From CAVVUF01 sp963751425 (GTDB lineage Bacteria > Chloroflexota > Anaerolineae > Anaerolineales > UBA4823), in NCBI GenBank assembly GCA_963751425.1, contig CAVVUF010000004.1, positions 310,001 to 374,000 of the forward strand: 64,000 nt of DNA, read 5' to 3'. Under the pieces are notes generated by a model. It had not been told where the DNA came from and did no database searches. It saw nothing but the letters and a program-made list of their open reading frames with translations. The position numbers were made by a program, and so were the translations under genes. Positions 10,101 through 17,522 of the stretch are shown one piece after another; the first letter of the stretch is position 1; each line of letters starts with the position of its first letter.

Positions 10101-10317
10101 CCGGCATACCTATGATTTGACAGCGCGTGACGAAGTCATCCTGCACCTGGATGGCTGGCATATGGGCGTAGGCGGTGATGACGGCTGGATGTGCCAGGTT
10201 CACAAAGAATTCCTGATCTTTCCCGGAAAATACCATTTTGGCCTGAGATTGAGGGCGGTCTCTGCAAAAGATGACCTGGCTGCCTTATCCCGTACTCGAA
10301 TTGAAGGAACTTTCTAG
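7131..10317 (+). pseudogene. GH2 beta-galactosidase (LacZ-type), one frameshift
   Basis: Full-length LacZ-like enzyme of about 1060 residues when joined: sugar-binding jelly roll (about 1-220), Ig-like domain, TIM barrel with VEIKNGVVLLNGKRLVVRG and DRHEHHP, acid/base Glu in SLGNELGCG, nucleophile Glu in IMCEYAYAKGNS, a second Ig-like domain, and the terminal beta-sandwich ending in GWHMGVGGDDGW. The frame shifts by one base near 9640-9655: the first frame stops at 9692, while the second resumes as VQVRICSHICAADKADGIG. One surplus base explains it, and both parts are well conserved, so the gene is probably intact in the organism. It lacks the inserted helical domain of the first GH2. AAGGAG precedes the ATG. 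Confidence 0.9.
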
Positions 10318-10331
10318 CCTGCCAGGAGAAA

Positions 10332-10352
10332 GGGGCGGGGTCATCCCGCCCC
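10332..10352. repeat. GC-rich hairpin (GGGGCGGG..CCCGCCCC)
   Basis: Perfect 8-bp arms with a 5-base loop, 15 bases after the GH2 stop. No T-run follows on the plus strand. It resembles the GTAGGGGCGG palindromes embedded in the nuo operon and may belong to the same dispersed family. Confidence 0.6.
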
Positions 10353-10413
10353 GGCTTATCCCATGCGGGTAATAAAAGCTAAAAAATTACAAATTCCAAA
10401 TTCCTAACTTCTT

Positions 10414-11841
10414 ATGAAACAACCCAACATCATTTTTATTTTGATCGACGATATGGGCTGGCGAGACCTGAGCTGTTACGGCAGCCCTTTCTACGAAACC
10501 CCCAACATTGATCGCCTGGCAGCTGAGGGGATGTCGTTCAGCCAGGCTTATGCAGCTTGCCCGGTATGCTCGCCCACGCGTGCCAGCCTGTTGACCGGCA
10601 AGTATCCAGCCAGGCTTGGCATCACCGATTGGATCGATTGGGGTTTTGGTATCCATCCGGCGCGAGGTAAACTGATCGACGCGCCGTATGTCGACCACCT
10701 GCCATTGCACGAAAAGACGATCGCCCGCGCCCTCAGAGAAGGCGGGTACCAGACCTGGCATATCGGGAAATGGCATCTGGGTGGCGAAGCTTTTTTTCCA
10801 GAGAAGCATGGTTTTGATATCAACATCGGCGGATGTGAATGGGGCAGCCCACATAACGGGTATTTCAGCCCCTGGGAGATCCCCAGGCTTACAGACGAGT
10901 CTCCAGGGAAGTACCTGGGCGATCACCTGACCGATGAAGCCATCCGCTTGATCGAAGATCGAGACGAACGGCCATTTTTCCTCAACCTGTGGTATTACGA
11001 TGTACACACTCCCATCCAGGCCAAACCGGAAAAAGTAATTAAATACAAAGAGAAAGCCCGCGACCTGCATCTCGATGAGATGGAGACTTTCTCGGTTGGT
11101 GAATACTTCCCCGTAAAGCATAAAAAAGACCAGCGCATTCTGCGTCGTTTGATCCAGTCAGATCCCAATTATGCCGGGATGATCGAAAGCCTGGATGAGA
11201 ATATCGGTCGTTTATTATCCACACTTGAACGCCAGGGCCTTGCCGAGAACACCCTGGTGATCTTTACTTCTGATAACGGCGGGCTGTCCACCGCGGAAGG
11301 CTCGCCGACCACCAACTTCCCGCTTTCAGAGGGCAAAGGCTGGATGTACGAGGGGGGCACGCGCGAGCCCCTGATCGTCAAGTGGCCTGAGGCAGCCCTG
11401 CCCAGTTCATTATGTAATACCCCAGTCACCAGCCCAGACCTTTACCCCACCTTGTTGGAGATTGCCGACCTGCCCTTACGTCCAGAGCAGCACTGTGACG
11501 GTATCAGCCTCGTGCCTTTACTCCGTCAGAGTGAAAATCCGGCACAAAGACCAGTTTTCTGGCACTACCCGCATTATGGGAACCAGGGCGGCACACCTGG
11601 TTCTTCCGTCCGGATGGGTGATTATAAGCTGATTGAGTTCTTCGAAGATAACCACCTCGAGTTATACAACCTGCGTGAAGACCTGGGAGAGAAAAATAAT
11701 CTGGCAAGCGATGAACCGCACCGCGCCGGTGAGATGCGCCAGGTGCTGGAGGCGTGGAGAGAAAACATCCAGGCCAAGATGCCTCAACCAGAATTCCATT
11801 TGACAGGTAAATCTGGCTGTGGTATCATCCCGCCCAATTAA
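10414..11841 (+). CDS. Sulfatase (arylsulfatase family, formylglycine type)
   Basis: A 475-residue type I sulfatase removing sulfate esters, probably from a sulfated sugar. NIIFILIDDMGWRDLSCYG supplies the paired metal-binding Asp residues. CSPTR within CPVCSPTRASLLTGKYP is the CxPxR signature whose Cys is converted to formylglycine. HIGKWHLGG and FTSDNGG are further conserved active-site strands. No signal peptide is evident, so it is predicted cytoplasmic, consistent with acting after import. No clear Shine-Dalgarno precedes the ATG. A consensus promoter for the next operon lies inside its last codons. Confidence 0.93.
   Translation: MKQPNIIFILIDDMGWRDLSCYGSPFYETPNIDRLAAEGMSFSQAYAACPVCSPTRASLLTGKYPARLGITDWIDWGFGIHPARGKLIDAPYVDHLPLHEKTIARALREGGYQTWHIGKWHLGGEAFFPEKHGFDINIGGCEWGSPHNGYFSPWEIPRLTDESPGKYLGDHLTDEAIRLIEDRDERPFFLNLWYYDVHTPIQAKPEKVIKYKEKARDLHLDEMETFSVGEYFPVKHKKDQRILRRLIQSDPNYAGMIESLDENIGRLLSTLERQGLAENTLVIFTSDNGGLSTAEGSPTTNFPLSEGKGWMYEGGTREPLIVKWPEAALPSSLCNTPVTSPDLYPTLLEIADLPLRPEQHCDGISLVPLLRQSENPAQRPVFWHYPHYGNQGGTPGSSVRMGDYKLIEFFEDNHLELYNLREDLGEKNNLASDEPHRAGEMRQVLEAWRENIQAKMPQPEFHLTGKSGCGIIPPN
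11800..11828 (+). promoter_or_regulatory. Sigma-70 promoter for the SAM-riboswitch operon
   Basis: TTGACA at 11800-11805, exactly 17 bases, then TATCAT at 11823-11828. It lies in the 3' end of the sulfatase gene. The start of transcription would fall near 11835, about 17 bases before the riboswitch. Confidence 0.75.
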
Positions 11842-11851
11842 ACAGATGGTT

Positions 11852-11985
11852 CTTATCAAGAGAGGTGGAGGGACCGGCCCTATGAAACCTCGACAACCGA
11901 TTGGCTGATAACCATCCTAATTTGATGTTCAGCCAATACGGTGCCAAGTCCGGCAGACCCGCGGAGGGTTCTGGAAGATGAGTTC
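11852..11985 (+). ncRNA. SAM-I riboswitch (S-box leader)
   Basis: Matches the S-box consensus: CTTATCAAGAGAGGTGGAGGGAC, then CCCTATGAAACCTCGACAACC, a P3 stem (ATTGGCTGA..TCAGCCAAT), GGTGCCAAGTCCGGCAGACC, and GGAAGATGAG closing P1. It senses S-adenosylmethionine. With ligand bound, the downstream terminator should form and switch off the methionine-branch genes that follow. Confidence 0.95.
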
Positions 11986-12005
11986 GTGTTAAACTCGATG
12001 CTTAT

Positions 12006-12040
12006 CCTCTCCAACCATACCCCCGTTGGAGAGGTTTTTT
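12006..12040 (+). terminator. Riboswitch-controlled intrinsic terminator
   Basis: CCTCTCCAAC (12006-12015) pairs with GTTGGAGAGG (12025-12034), followed directly by six T. Its placement after P1 of the S-box marks it as the regulated terminator. Confidence 0.92.
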
Positions 12041-12046
12041 ATCCCG

Positions 12047-12129
12047 ACCTCTCCTCTCTGATAAGCTAACCATCGATTACCGAACGGCATCGTTAGGTAT
12101 CTGGTTGGTAAATCGATCAACGAGGAGAG
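12047..12129 (+). promoter_or_regulatory. Possible RBS-sequestering stem after the terminator
   Basis: CTCTCCTC (12049-12056) is exactly complementary to GAGGAGAG (12122-12129), the ribosome binding site of the next gene. Between them ATCGATTACC and GGTAAATCGAT can form an inner stem, bringing the two together. This could add translational control in transcripts that escape termination. Confidence 0.45.
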
Positions 12130-12135
12130 AAAGAC

Positions 12136-13317
12136 ATGCACCCTAGCAACTCAACCCAGGCTGTCCATGCAGGTGAAGTCCGGCGCAAGCCCTTTGGAGC
12201 CATTACCACACCCATCGTGCAGGCTTCTACGTATACTTTCCGCGATACGGCTGAGATCATGGACTTCATGCATGCCAAAGAGAAAGGTGACCAGCCGCTG
12301 CGCGATGAATATGGACGCTACAGCAATCCAACTCAAAGCGCAGCCGAGGCCAAGTTAGCAGCCTTGGAAGGCGGAGAAGAGGCGCTGCTCTTTGGCAGCG
12401 GGATGGCAGCCATCACGACCACCCTGCTGGCACTGCTCTCTACCGGCGATCACATGATCATGACCTCCGGCAGCTACCACCGTACGCTTGACTTTGCCCG
12501 AAACCTGCTGCCGCGTTGGGGAATTGAAACATCCTTTGCACCGATCGACCAGCCCAAGCTGCTCGCTGAAGCCGTGCGCTCGAATACCCGCTTGATTTTC
12601 GCCGAGACGCCCACCAACCCCTATCTGCGGGTCATCGATGTTGACCGTCTGGTTAAGACTGCCTGTGAACACCATCTAATTACCTTGCTCGACAGCACCT
12701 TTGCCACCCCCATCAACCTGCGTCCCTTAGATTTCGGCGTTGATTTGGTAGTCCAAAGCGCCACCAAGTACCTGGGCGGTCACAATGATTTATTAGCTGG
12801 GGCGGTGATTGGGTCTACGCAATCATTGGCAGATATTAAAGCCGCCCGCGGTGTATTGGGCGGGATTAGCAACCCGCAGGAAGCTTACCTGCTGCTGCGC
12901 GGCTTGAAAACGCTGGAGCTGCGCGTTTTGCGTCAGAACGAGAACGGTTTACGCGTGGCACGTTTCCTGGAAGACCAATCCAAGATCGCCCGGGTTTACT
13001 ACCCAGGCCTACCCAGCCACCCAGATTATGAAGTGGCGCGGCGCCAGTTGAACGGATTTGGAGGCGTGGTCAGCTTCGAGATCGAGGGTGATTTCGAAAA
13101 AACAGGCCAGTTCATCGACCTGCTGCACCTACCCTATATCGGTCCCACGCTGGGCGGGGTAGAGAGCGTCATCCAGCAGCCTGCTGCGCTCTACTCCTTG
13201 AATCCCTTGGAACGGCGAGCCGATGGTATCAAAGACAACCTGATCCGCTATGCACTTGGGATCGAGAACGTCGAAGATATCCTTTTGGATCTCGAACAGG
13301 CGCTTAAGAAGCTGTAA
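12136..13317 (+). CDS. Cys/Met-metabolism PLP enzyme (cystathionine gamma-synthase / O-acylhomoserine sulfhydrylase type)
   Basis: A 393-residue fold-type I PLP enzyme. YSNPTQSAAEAKLAALEGG, LFGSGMAAITTTLLALLSTGDH, FAETPTNPYLRVIDVD and SATKYLGGHNDLLAG (PLP-binding Lys) are all family signatures. It stands directly after a SAM-I riboswitch and before aspartokinase and asd, so a biosynthetic role (sulfur transfer onto activated homoserine) is more likely than methionine gamma-lyase, though sequence alone does not separate these subfamilies. RBS GAGGAGAG. Confidence 0.9.
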   Translation: MHPSNSTQAVHAGEVRRKPFGAITTPIVQASTYTFRDTAEIMDFMHAKEKGDQPLRDEYGRYSNPTQSAAEAKLAALEGGEEALLFGSGMAAITTTLLALLSTGDHMIMTSGSYHRTLDFARNLLPRWGIETSFAPIDQPKLLAEAVRSNTRLIFAETPTNPYLRVIDVDRLVKTACEHHLITLLDSTFATPINLRPLDFGVDLVVQSATKYLGGHNDLLAGAVIGSTQSLADIKAARGVLGGISNPQEAYLLLRGLKTLELRVLRQNENGLRVARFLEDQSKIARVYYPGLPSHPDYEVARRQLNGFGGVVSFEIEGDFEKTGQFIDLLHLPYIGPTLGGVESVIQQPAALYSLNPLERRADGIKDNLIRYALGIENVEDILLDLEQALKKL

Positions 13318-13334
13318 ATCCACAGGAGAAGCAT

Positions 13335-14855
13335 ATGGCAAATGGCAAGCATTTGATCGTTCATAAATTTGGAGGCACATCGGTCGGCGATACACAGCGC
13401 ATTTCCAATGTAGCCAATATCATTCTTTCACAGCATGAGAAAACCAAGGTCGATCAATCCGCACCGAAGCGCGGACAACCACCCTTGCAAGGGTCAGCGG
13501 TGGTCGTTTCAGCCATGACGGGTGTTACCGACCAGCTCATCACCGGCGGAAGAGCGGCAGCAGAGGGAAAAGACAGCGTATACCGTGAGATCAAATCGCA
13601 CCTCCTGCAGCGTCACCTGGAAGTTGTCGAAACGCTGCTCAGCCGCAGCCCAGAGCGCCTGGAAGTGGGCGGATTGATCGAAGACCGGCTGCACGACCTG
13701 GAACGCCTCTACCGGAGCATCGCCGTCTTAGGCGAATTCACCGTGCGCGGCTGTGACGCTGTCTCATCGCTCGGTGAGCAGCTTTCAGCAAATATCCTGG
13801 CAGCGGTTTTAAGGGAACGGGGCGAGCGCGCCCAGGCGGTTCCCGCCACCGAGCTGATCGTTACCGATGAAAGCTTTGGCGCCGCCCAGCCGCTCAAAGC
13901 ACCCACAGACCAACGCATTAACCAGCGTCTCCGCCCTCTGATCGAGCGCGGTGTGATTCCGGTGGTCACCGGTTACATCGCCGCCACCGAACAGGGCGTG
14001 ACGACCACGCTTGGCCGTGGCGGGAGCGACTATACGGCTGCCATCCTTGGCGCCGGGCTGGGTGCCGAAGAAGTCTGGATCTGGAGCGATGTAGACGGCA
14101 TCTTGACCGCCGACCCCAACCTTGTTCCCGAAGCGCGCACGCTGAGAGAGCTTTCGTATGCTGAGGCGGCCTCATTAGCTTATTACGGAGCGGACGTACT
14201 GCATCCCAAGACCATCCGCCCGGTGATCGAGGCAGAGATCCCACTTCGTATCTTGAACAGCTTCAACCCCACCCATCCCGGCACCTTGATTGTCAAGACA
14301 CCAGATCCAAAACGGGAATTATGGCCAGCCATCATCTCGACCACCGGGCTGTCTCTGATCGCTGTTGGGACACGCGATGACCACTGGACACAACATGAAG
14401 CAGCCCGCGCCCTGCAGCTTCTCAGCGAGGCTGGGGTGGAGGTTCCGCTGTTCTCCCAATCTTTCTCAGAACACAGCCTGAACCTGGTGGTGCGCGAGCA
14501 AAACCATGCCCACTGTTTGAATGTTCTGCGGCGTGAGTTTGGAGGCGAGCATACCTGGGCTAAGCCAGACGCGACGGAAACCACTCTGCCTGAGCACCCC
14601 CATACCAATGGCATCTATAACCTGGGTGTAAAAGAAAAAGTCGCCACCGTCTCCGTGGTTGGTTTTCCAGGCTGGCATTCGAGCGGCATTGTCTCGCTTG
14701 CTTTTACCGCCCTGGGCAAATGCGGAACGCGTGTCATCGCCGTAGCTCAGGCGGGTACCGAATACAGCGTCTCTTTCTGCATCCCCGAAGACCAGGTTGA
14801 AAGCACCGTGCGCATTCTGCACAGCGAGCTGGGTCCGGAGGGAAATCATGGTTAA
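13335..14855 (+). CDS. lysC: Aspartokinase
   Basis: 506 residues. Phosphorylates aspartate, the first step to methionine, threonine and lysine. HLIVHKFGGTSVGDTQRI is the N-terminal kinase motif; VPVVTGYIAATEQGVTTTLGRGGSDYTAAILG-type sequence around residues 212-240 is the aspartate/ATP site; WSDVDGILTADPNLVPEA follows. Two ACT-like regulatory segments are at the C-terminus (about 340-500), the second reading VATVSVVGFPGWHSSGI. It overlaps asd by 8 bases. Placed under the SAM riboswitch, so probably the methionine-branch isozyme. Confidence 0.95.
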   Translation: MANGKHLIVHKFGGTSVGDTQRISNVANIILSQHEKTKVDQSAPKRGQPPLQGSAVVVSAMTGVTDQLITGGRAAAEGKDSVYREIKSHLLQRHLEVVETLLSRSPERLEVGGLIEDRLHDLERLYRSIAVLGEFTVRGCDAVSSLGEQLSANILAAVLRERGERAQAVPATELIVTDESFGAAQPLKAPTDQRINQRLRPLIERGVIPVVTGYIAATEQGVTTTLGRGGSDYTAAILGAGLGAEEVWIWSDVDGILTADPNLVPEARTLRELSYAEAASLAYYGADVLHPKTIRPVIEAEIPLRILNSFNPTHPGTLIVKTPDPKRELWPAIISTTGLSLIAVGTRDDHWTQHEAARALQLLSEAGVEVPLFSQSFSEHSLNLVVREQNHAHCLNVLRREFGGEHTWAKPDATETTLPEHPHTNGIYNLGVKEKVATVSVVGFPGWHSSGIVSLAFTALGKCGTRVIAVAQAGTEYSVSFCIPEDQVESTVRILHSELGPEGNHG

Positions 14856-15930
14856 TCCAATAGCCCTAACCAACAAAATCCCGGTTGGCATCTTAGGTGC
14901 CACTGGCGCCGTCGGGCAGCGCTTTGTCCAGCTGCTCGACGGTCACCCCTGGTTCGAGGTAAGCGCCCTGGCAGCCTCGGACCAGTCGACAGGAAAAGTC
15001 TACGAAGAGGCCTGCCACTGGCTGCTGACAACGCCGGTCCCGGAGAAAGTACGCAAAATGACTGTCCTTCCGGCTGAGGCAGGGCAGAAGCAGATGCGCG
15101 ACTGCCACCTGGTTTTTTCAGCGCTGCCATCCAACATTGCCGGCCCGGTCGAGGAGCAGTTTGCGCAGGCAGGTTACGCCGTCTGCTCGAATGCGGGCTC
15201 GCACCGCATGGACGCGGATGTGCCGCTGCTCATCCCAGAGGTGAACCCAGGCCACACGGCCTTGATCGAAATCCAAAAGCAGAAGCGCGCTTGGGATGGT
15301 TTCATCGTCACCAATCCGAACTGCTCCAGCACACAGCTTGCGCTGGTCCTTCGCCCGCTTTTGGACCGCTTCGGCCTGCGCAAGCTGGCGGTGGTGACCA
15401 TGCAGGCAATTTCTGGAGCAGGTTACCCGGGGCTCTCCTCGCTTGACATCCTGGGGAACGTCATTCCCCTGATCGAGGGAGAGGAAGCCAAGCTGGAGAG
15501 CGAGCCGAACAAGCTGCTTGGGAAGCTAGAAAACCAGGGCATCATCGAGGCAGACTTCATCACCAGCGCCCAATGCAACCGCGTGGCGGTGCGCGATGGG
15601 CACACCGAGTGCGTGTCAGTCGAATTTCAGAGGAGAGTTTCGGTCGAACAGGTGGTCGAGGCCTTAGAAAATTTCCAGGCAGATCCCGGTGTTATGGACC
15701 TGCCCAGCAGCCCGGCTAGGCCCATCCTGGTTCACCGGGAAACGGACCGCCCTCAACCCGCACTGGATATTTCGAATGCGGGCGGGATGGTCACCCACGT
15801 AGGTCGAGTGCGACTGGATCGTCTCCTGGATATACGCTTTATCGTGCTCGGACACAACACCGTGCGCGGCGCAGCAGGCGGCTCGATCCATAATGCAGAG
15901 CTGCTGGTTTCCCAGGGTTGGATACGATAA
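14848..15930 (+). CDS. asd: Aspartate-semialdehyde dehydrogenase
   Basis: 360 residues. Reduces aspartyl phosphate with NADPH to aspartate semialdehyde. VGILGATGAVGQRFVQLL is the nucleotide-binding motif; VTNPNCSSTQLALVL contains the catalytic Cys; AISGAGYPGLSSLDILGNVIP is the substrate loop typical of the archaeal/fungal-type enzyme. The ATG at 14848 is chosen over the upstream in-frame codon because it gives the standard N-terminus and a short overlap with the aspartokinase stop. Last gene of the riboswitch operon. Confidence 0.95.
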   Translation: MVNPIALTNKIPVGILGATGAVGQRFVQLLDGHPWFEVSALAASDQSTGKVYEEACHWLLTTPVPEKVRKMTVLPAEAGQKQMRDCHLVFSALPSNIAGPVEEQFAQAGYAVCSNAGSHRMDADVPLLIPEVNPGHTALIEIQKQKRAWDGFIVTNPNCSSTQLALVLRPLLDRFGLRKLAVVTMQAISGAGYPGLSSLDILGNVIPLIEGEEAKLESEPNKLLGKLENQGIIEADFITSAQCNRVAVRDGHTECVSVEFQRRVSVEQVVEALENFQADPGVMDLPSSPARPILVHRETDRPQPALDISNAGGMVTHVGRVRLDRLLDIRFIVLGHNTVRGAAGGSIHNAELLVSQGWIR

Positions 15931-15957
15931 AATCAAAATACAGAGGTTTTTATGACA

Positions 15958-15995
15958 GCAGACGATGACAGACGGTGGGTACACCGGTACAGCGT
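15958..15995. repeat. GTAC-centred palindromic stretch at a start codon
   Basis: GGTGGGTACACCGGTACAGCG resembles the GTAC-centred repeat seen in nuo (compare GCTGGGTACAGC at 38193). It supplies the first codons (MTDGGYTGTAY) of the following gene, so it may be a family member. Confidence 0.4.
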
Positions 15996-17119
15996 ATCAG
16001 ATCAAGCATACTGGCTCACTTTATAACATCTGGGGCAATTTTATTGTTTATCGCAATCTGATCCCAGCAGATCAGCGGCTGCCCTCATTCCAGGATCTGA
16101 AGGGAACCCTATTCAATACAGATATACCTTTACCGCGCAAGGTGGAGCCAGCCTATGGAAGTGTGGTGGCGGAGATCCTTACCCAGGCGAGGCGGCTCGA
16201 GCTGCCCCACGCCCAGCTCAAGCGCCTGGTCTTCCTGGGTGACACGCGTATGCTGGATGGCACAGCCTTCCAAAACCTCTGCCAAGCCGGAGGCTGGCCT
16301 GGCTGGGCATTCATCGGCAAGGACGACCTGCAAGCTCCAAAAGCAAACCAGGTCGAGGGGCAGTTCTTCGTTGCCAACCGCTGGTCGGGTTTAAGCGACT
16401 TTCTGAATTACTTGGAAGATCAGAAGGTCCGGCTGGACGAAGAGACTGCCCTGGTGATCGATATGGATAAAACCAGTGTGGGGGCGCGCGGCAGGAATGA
16501 TAAACCGGTCGACGAAGCCCGCCTGGAGGGGGTGCGGCTAACGGTTGTAAACCTGTTGGGAGCTGATTTCGATGAGAGCGCCTTCCGGAGTGTCTACCAT
16601 ACCCTCAACCAACCGGTCTACCACCCCTTCACGGCTGACAACCAGGATTACCTGGCATATATCTGCCTGGTGCTGGGTACACCCTTGTTCGAATTCGACC
16701 AGATCGTGCAAGAGGTTCAAGCAGGCAGGCTGGCTTCTTTCTTTGAATTTATCCAGCGCGTCCAGGACCGGCGGGTAGAGCTGGGGCCAGGCAGCCTGGG
16801 AGCCATCCACGACCAGGTGTGGGCTAACGTCCAGGCGAACGACCCCACTCCTTTCAAAGCCTTCCGCTATAACGAGTATCTGTGTACGGCGGGGCGTTTT
16901 GGTGGTGCAGCAGGCGAGCCCATCTCAAAACTGCTTACTGAGCGCATTTTGATCACCGCCGAAGTGCAGGATTTTGCCGCTGAGCTGCGCAAGCGCGGCG
17001 CCCTGGTCTTCGGTCTATCGGACAAGCCGGATGAGGCCAGCTTCCCGACCGCAGAACAGGAAAGGCAGGAGATGAAGCCGCTGCACCAGTTGGAAACCTA
17101 TGTGGTTGGTGAAATCTAG
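15965..17119 (+). CDS. HAD-like hypothetical protein
   Basis: 384 residues. The segment ALVIDMDKTSVGARGRN (about residue 160) resembles HAD motif I (DxDxT), and FGLSDKPDEASFP near the C-terminus resembles the final HAD region (GxSDKPxE). The N-terminus (MTDGGYTGTAYQIKHTG) may partly derive from a palindromic repeat. The start is uncertain because no strong ribosome binding site is visible and a competing ATG in another frame lies at 15952. It follows asd by 34 bases. Function unknown; a phosphatase-like role is only a suggestion. Confidence 0.6.
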   Translation: MTDGGYTGTAYQIKHTGSLYNIWGNFIVYRNLIPADQRLPSFQDLKGTLFNTDIPLPRKVEPAYGSVVAEILTQARRLELPHAQLKRLVFLGDTRMLDGTAFQNLCQAGGWPGWAFIGKDDLQAPKANQVEGQFFVANRWSGLSDFLNYLEDQKVRLDEETALVIDMDKTSVGARGRNDKPVDEARLEGVRLTVVNLLGADFDESAFRSVYHTLNQPVYHPFTADNQDYLAYICLVLGTPLFEFDQIVQEVQAGRLASFFEFIQRVQDRRVELGPGSLGAIHDQVWANVQANDPTPFKAFRYNEYLCTAGRFGGAAGEPISKLLTERILITAEVQDFAAELRKRGALVFGLSDKPDEASFPTAEQERQEMKPLHQLETYVVGEI

Positions 17120-17179
17120 TAGGTGATACGATAATTAAGAAAATCATCCACGGTTCGAAATAGAAAAAGAAGAAACCAC

Positions 17180-17208
17180 TTGACAAGTTTTTCATCATCC
17201 AATAAAAT
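17180..17208 (+). promoter_or_regulatory. Sigma-70 promoter of the orphan leader RNA
   Basis: TTGACA (17180-17185), 17-base spacer, TAAAAT (17203-17208), in an A/T-rich region with no coding potential. Transcription should start near 17215, just before the structured leader. Confidence 0.75.
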
Positions 17209-17228
17209 ACGATGTAATTTTATCTAAA

Positions 17229-17363
17229 TTGTTGTGTTTTGTGAAAACAAGCACAACCGGGCGGCGATGAACCTGTGACCTGAGATGGTCGCGAAAACCT
17301 TCCTTCGGGTGGAGAAGGTCACAGGGGAGCCAGTAGCGAAACCGGCCCACGGGGCTGGTTTTT
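17229..17363 (+). ncRNA. Orphan structured leader RNA with terminator (riboswitch-like)
   Basis: Three helices are visible: GTTGTG..CACAAC (about 17231-17256), a perfect 10-bp stem CCTGTGACCT (17272-17281) with AGGTCACAGG (17316-17325) enclosing a GC-rich internal region, and ACCGGCCC/GGGCTGGT (17341-17359) followed by five T as a terminator. AACCGG near 17255 can pair instead with the terminator's right arm, giving an alternative fold. Promoter, folded leader, terminator, then gene is the layout of a transcriptional riboswitch or attenuator. I cannot match it to SAM, TPP, FMN, cobalamin, c-di-GMP, fluoride or manganese consensus patterns. The downstream gene is a multicopper oxidase. Confidence 0.6.
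17341..17363 (+). terminator. Intrinsic terminator of the leader RNA
   Basis: 8-bp stem (one G-T pair) with a 3-base loop, then TTTTT. It lies 160 bases before the multicopper oxidase start, so it would limit read-through into it. Confidence 0.7.
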
Positions 17364-17522
17364 AATTTATTCAAGCGGTTGTTTTTACATAATCGAATAT
17401 GGAGGTGATGCCAGGAAAAATCTCTATTTCATGTACCAATCACATCATCATAGAAAAAATTCTTTTTTATTACTTTCAAATGGTTTATGAAATTCGAAGA
17501 CATTTTAAATGAGGATACGAAA

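Noticed and set aside
17245..17363. Identification of the leader RNA as c-di-GMP (GEMM), TPP, FMN, cobalamin, fluoride or manganese riboswitch
   Set aside because: Only isolated words match (for example CTGAGA, GGGGAG); the conserved cores of these classes are absent.
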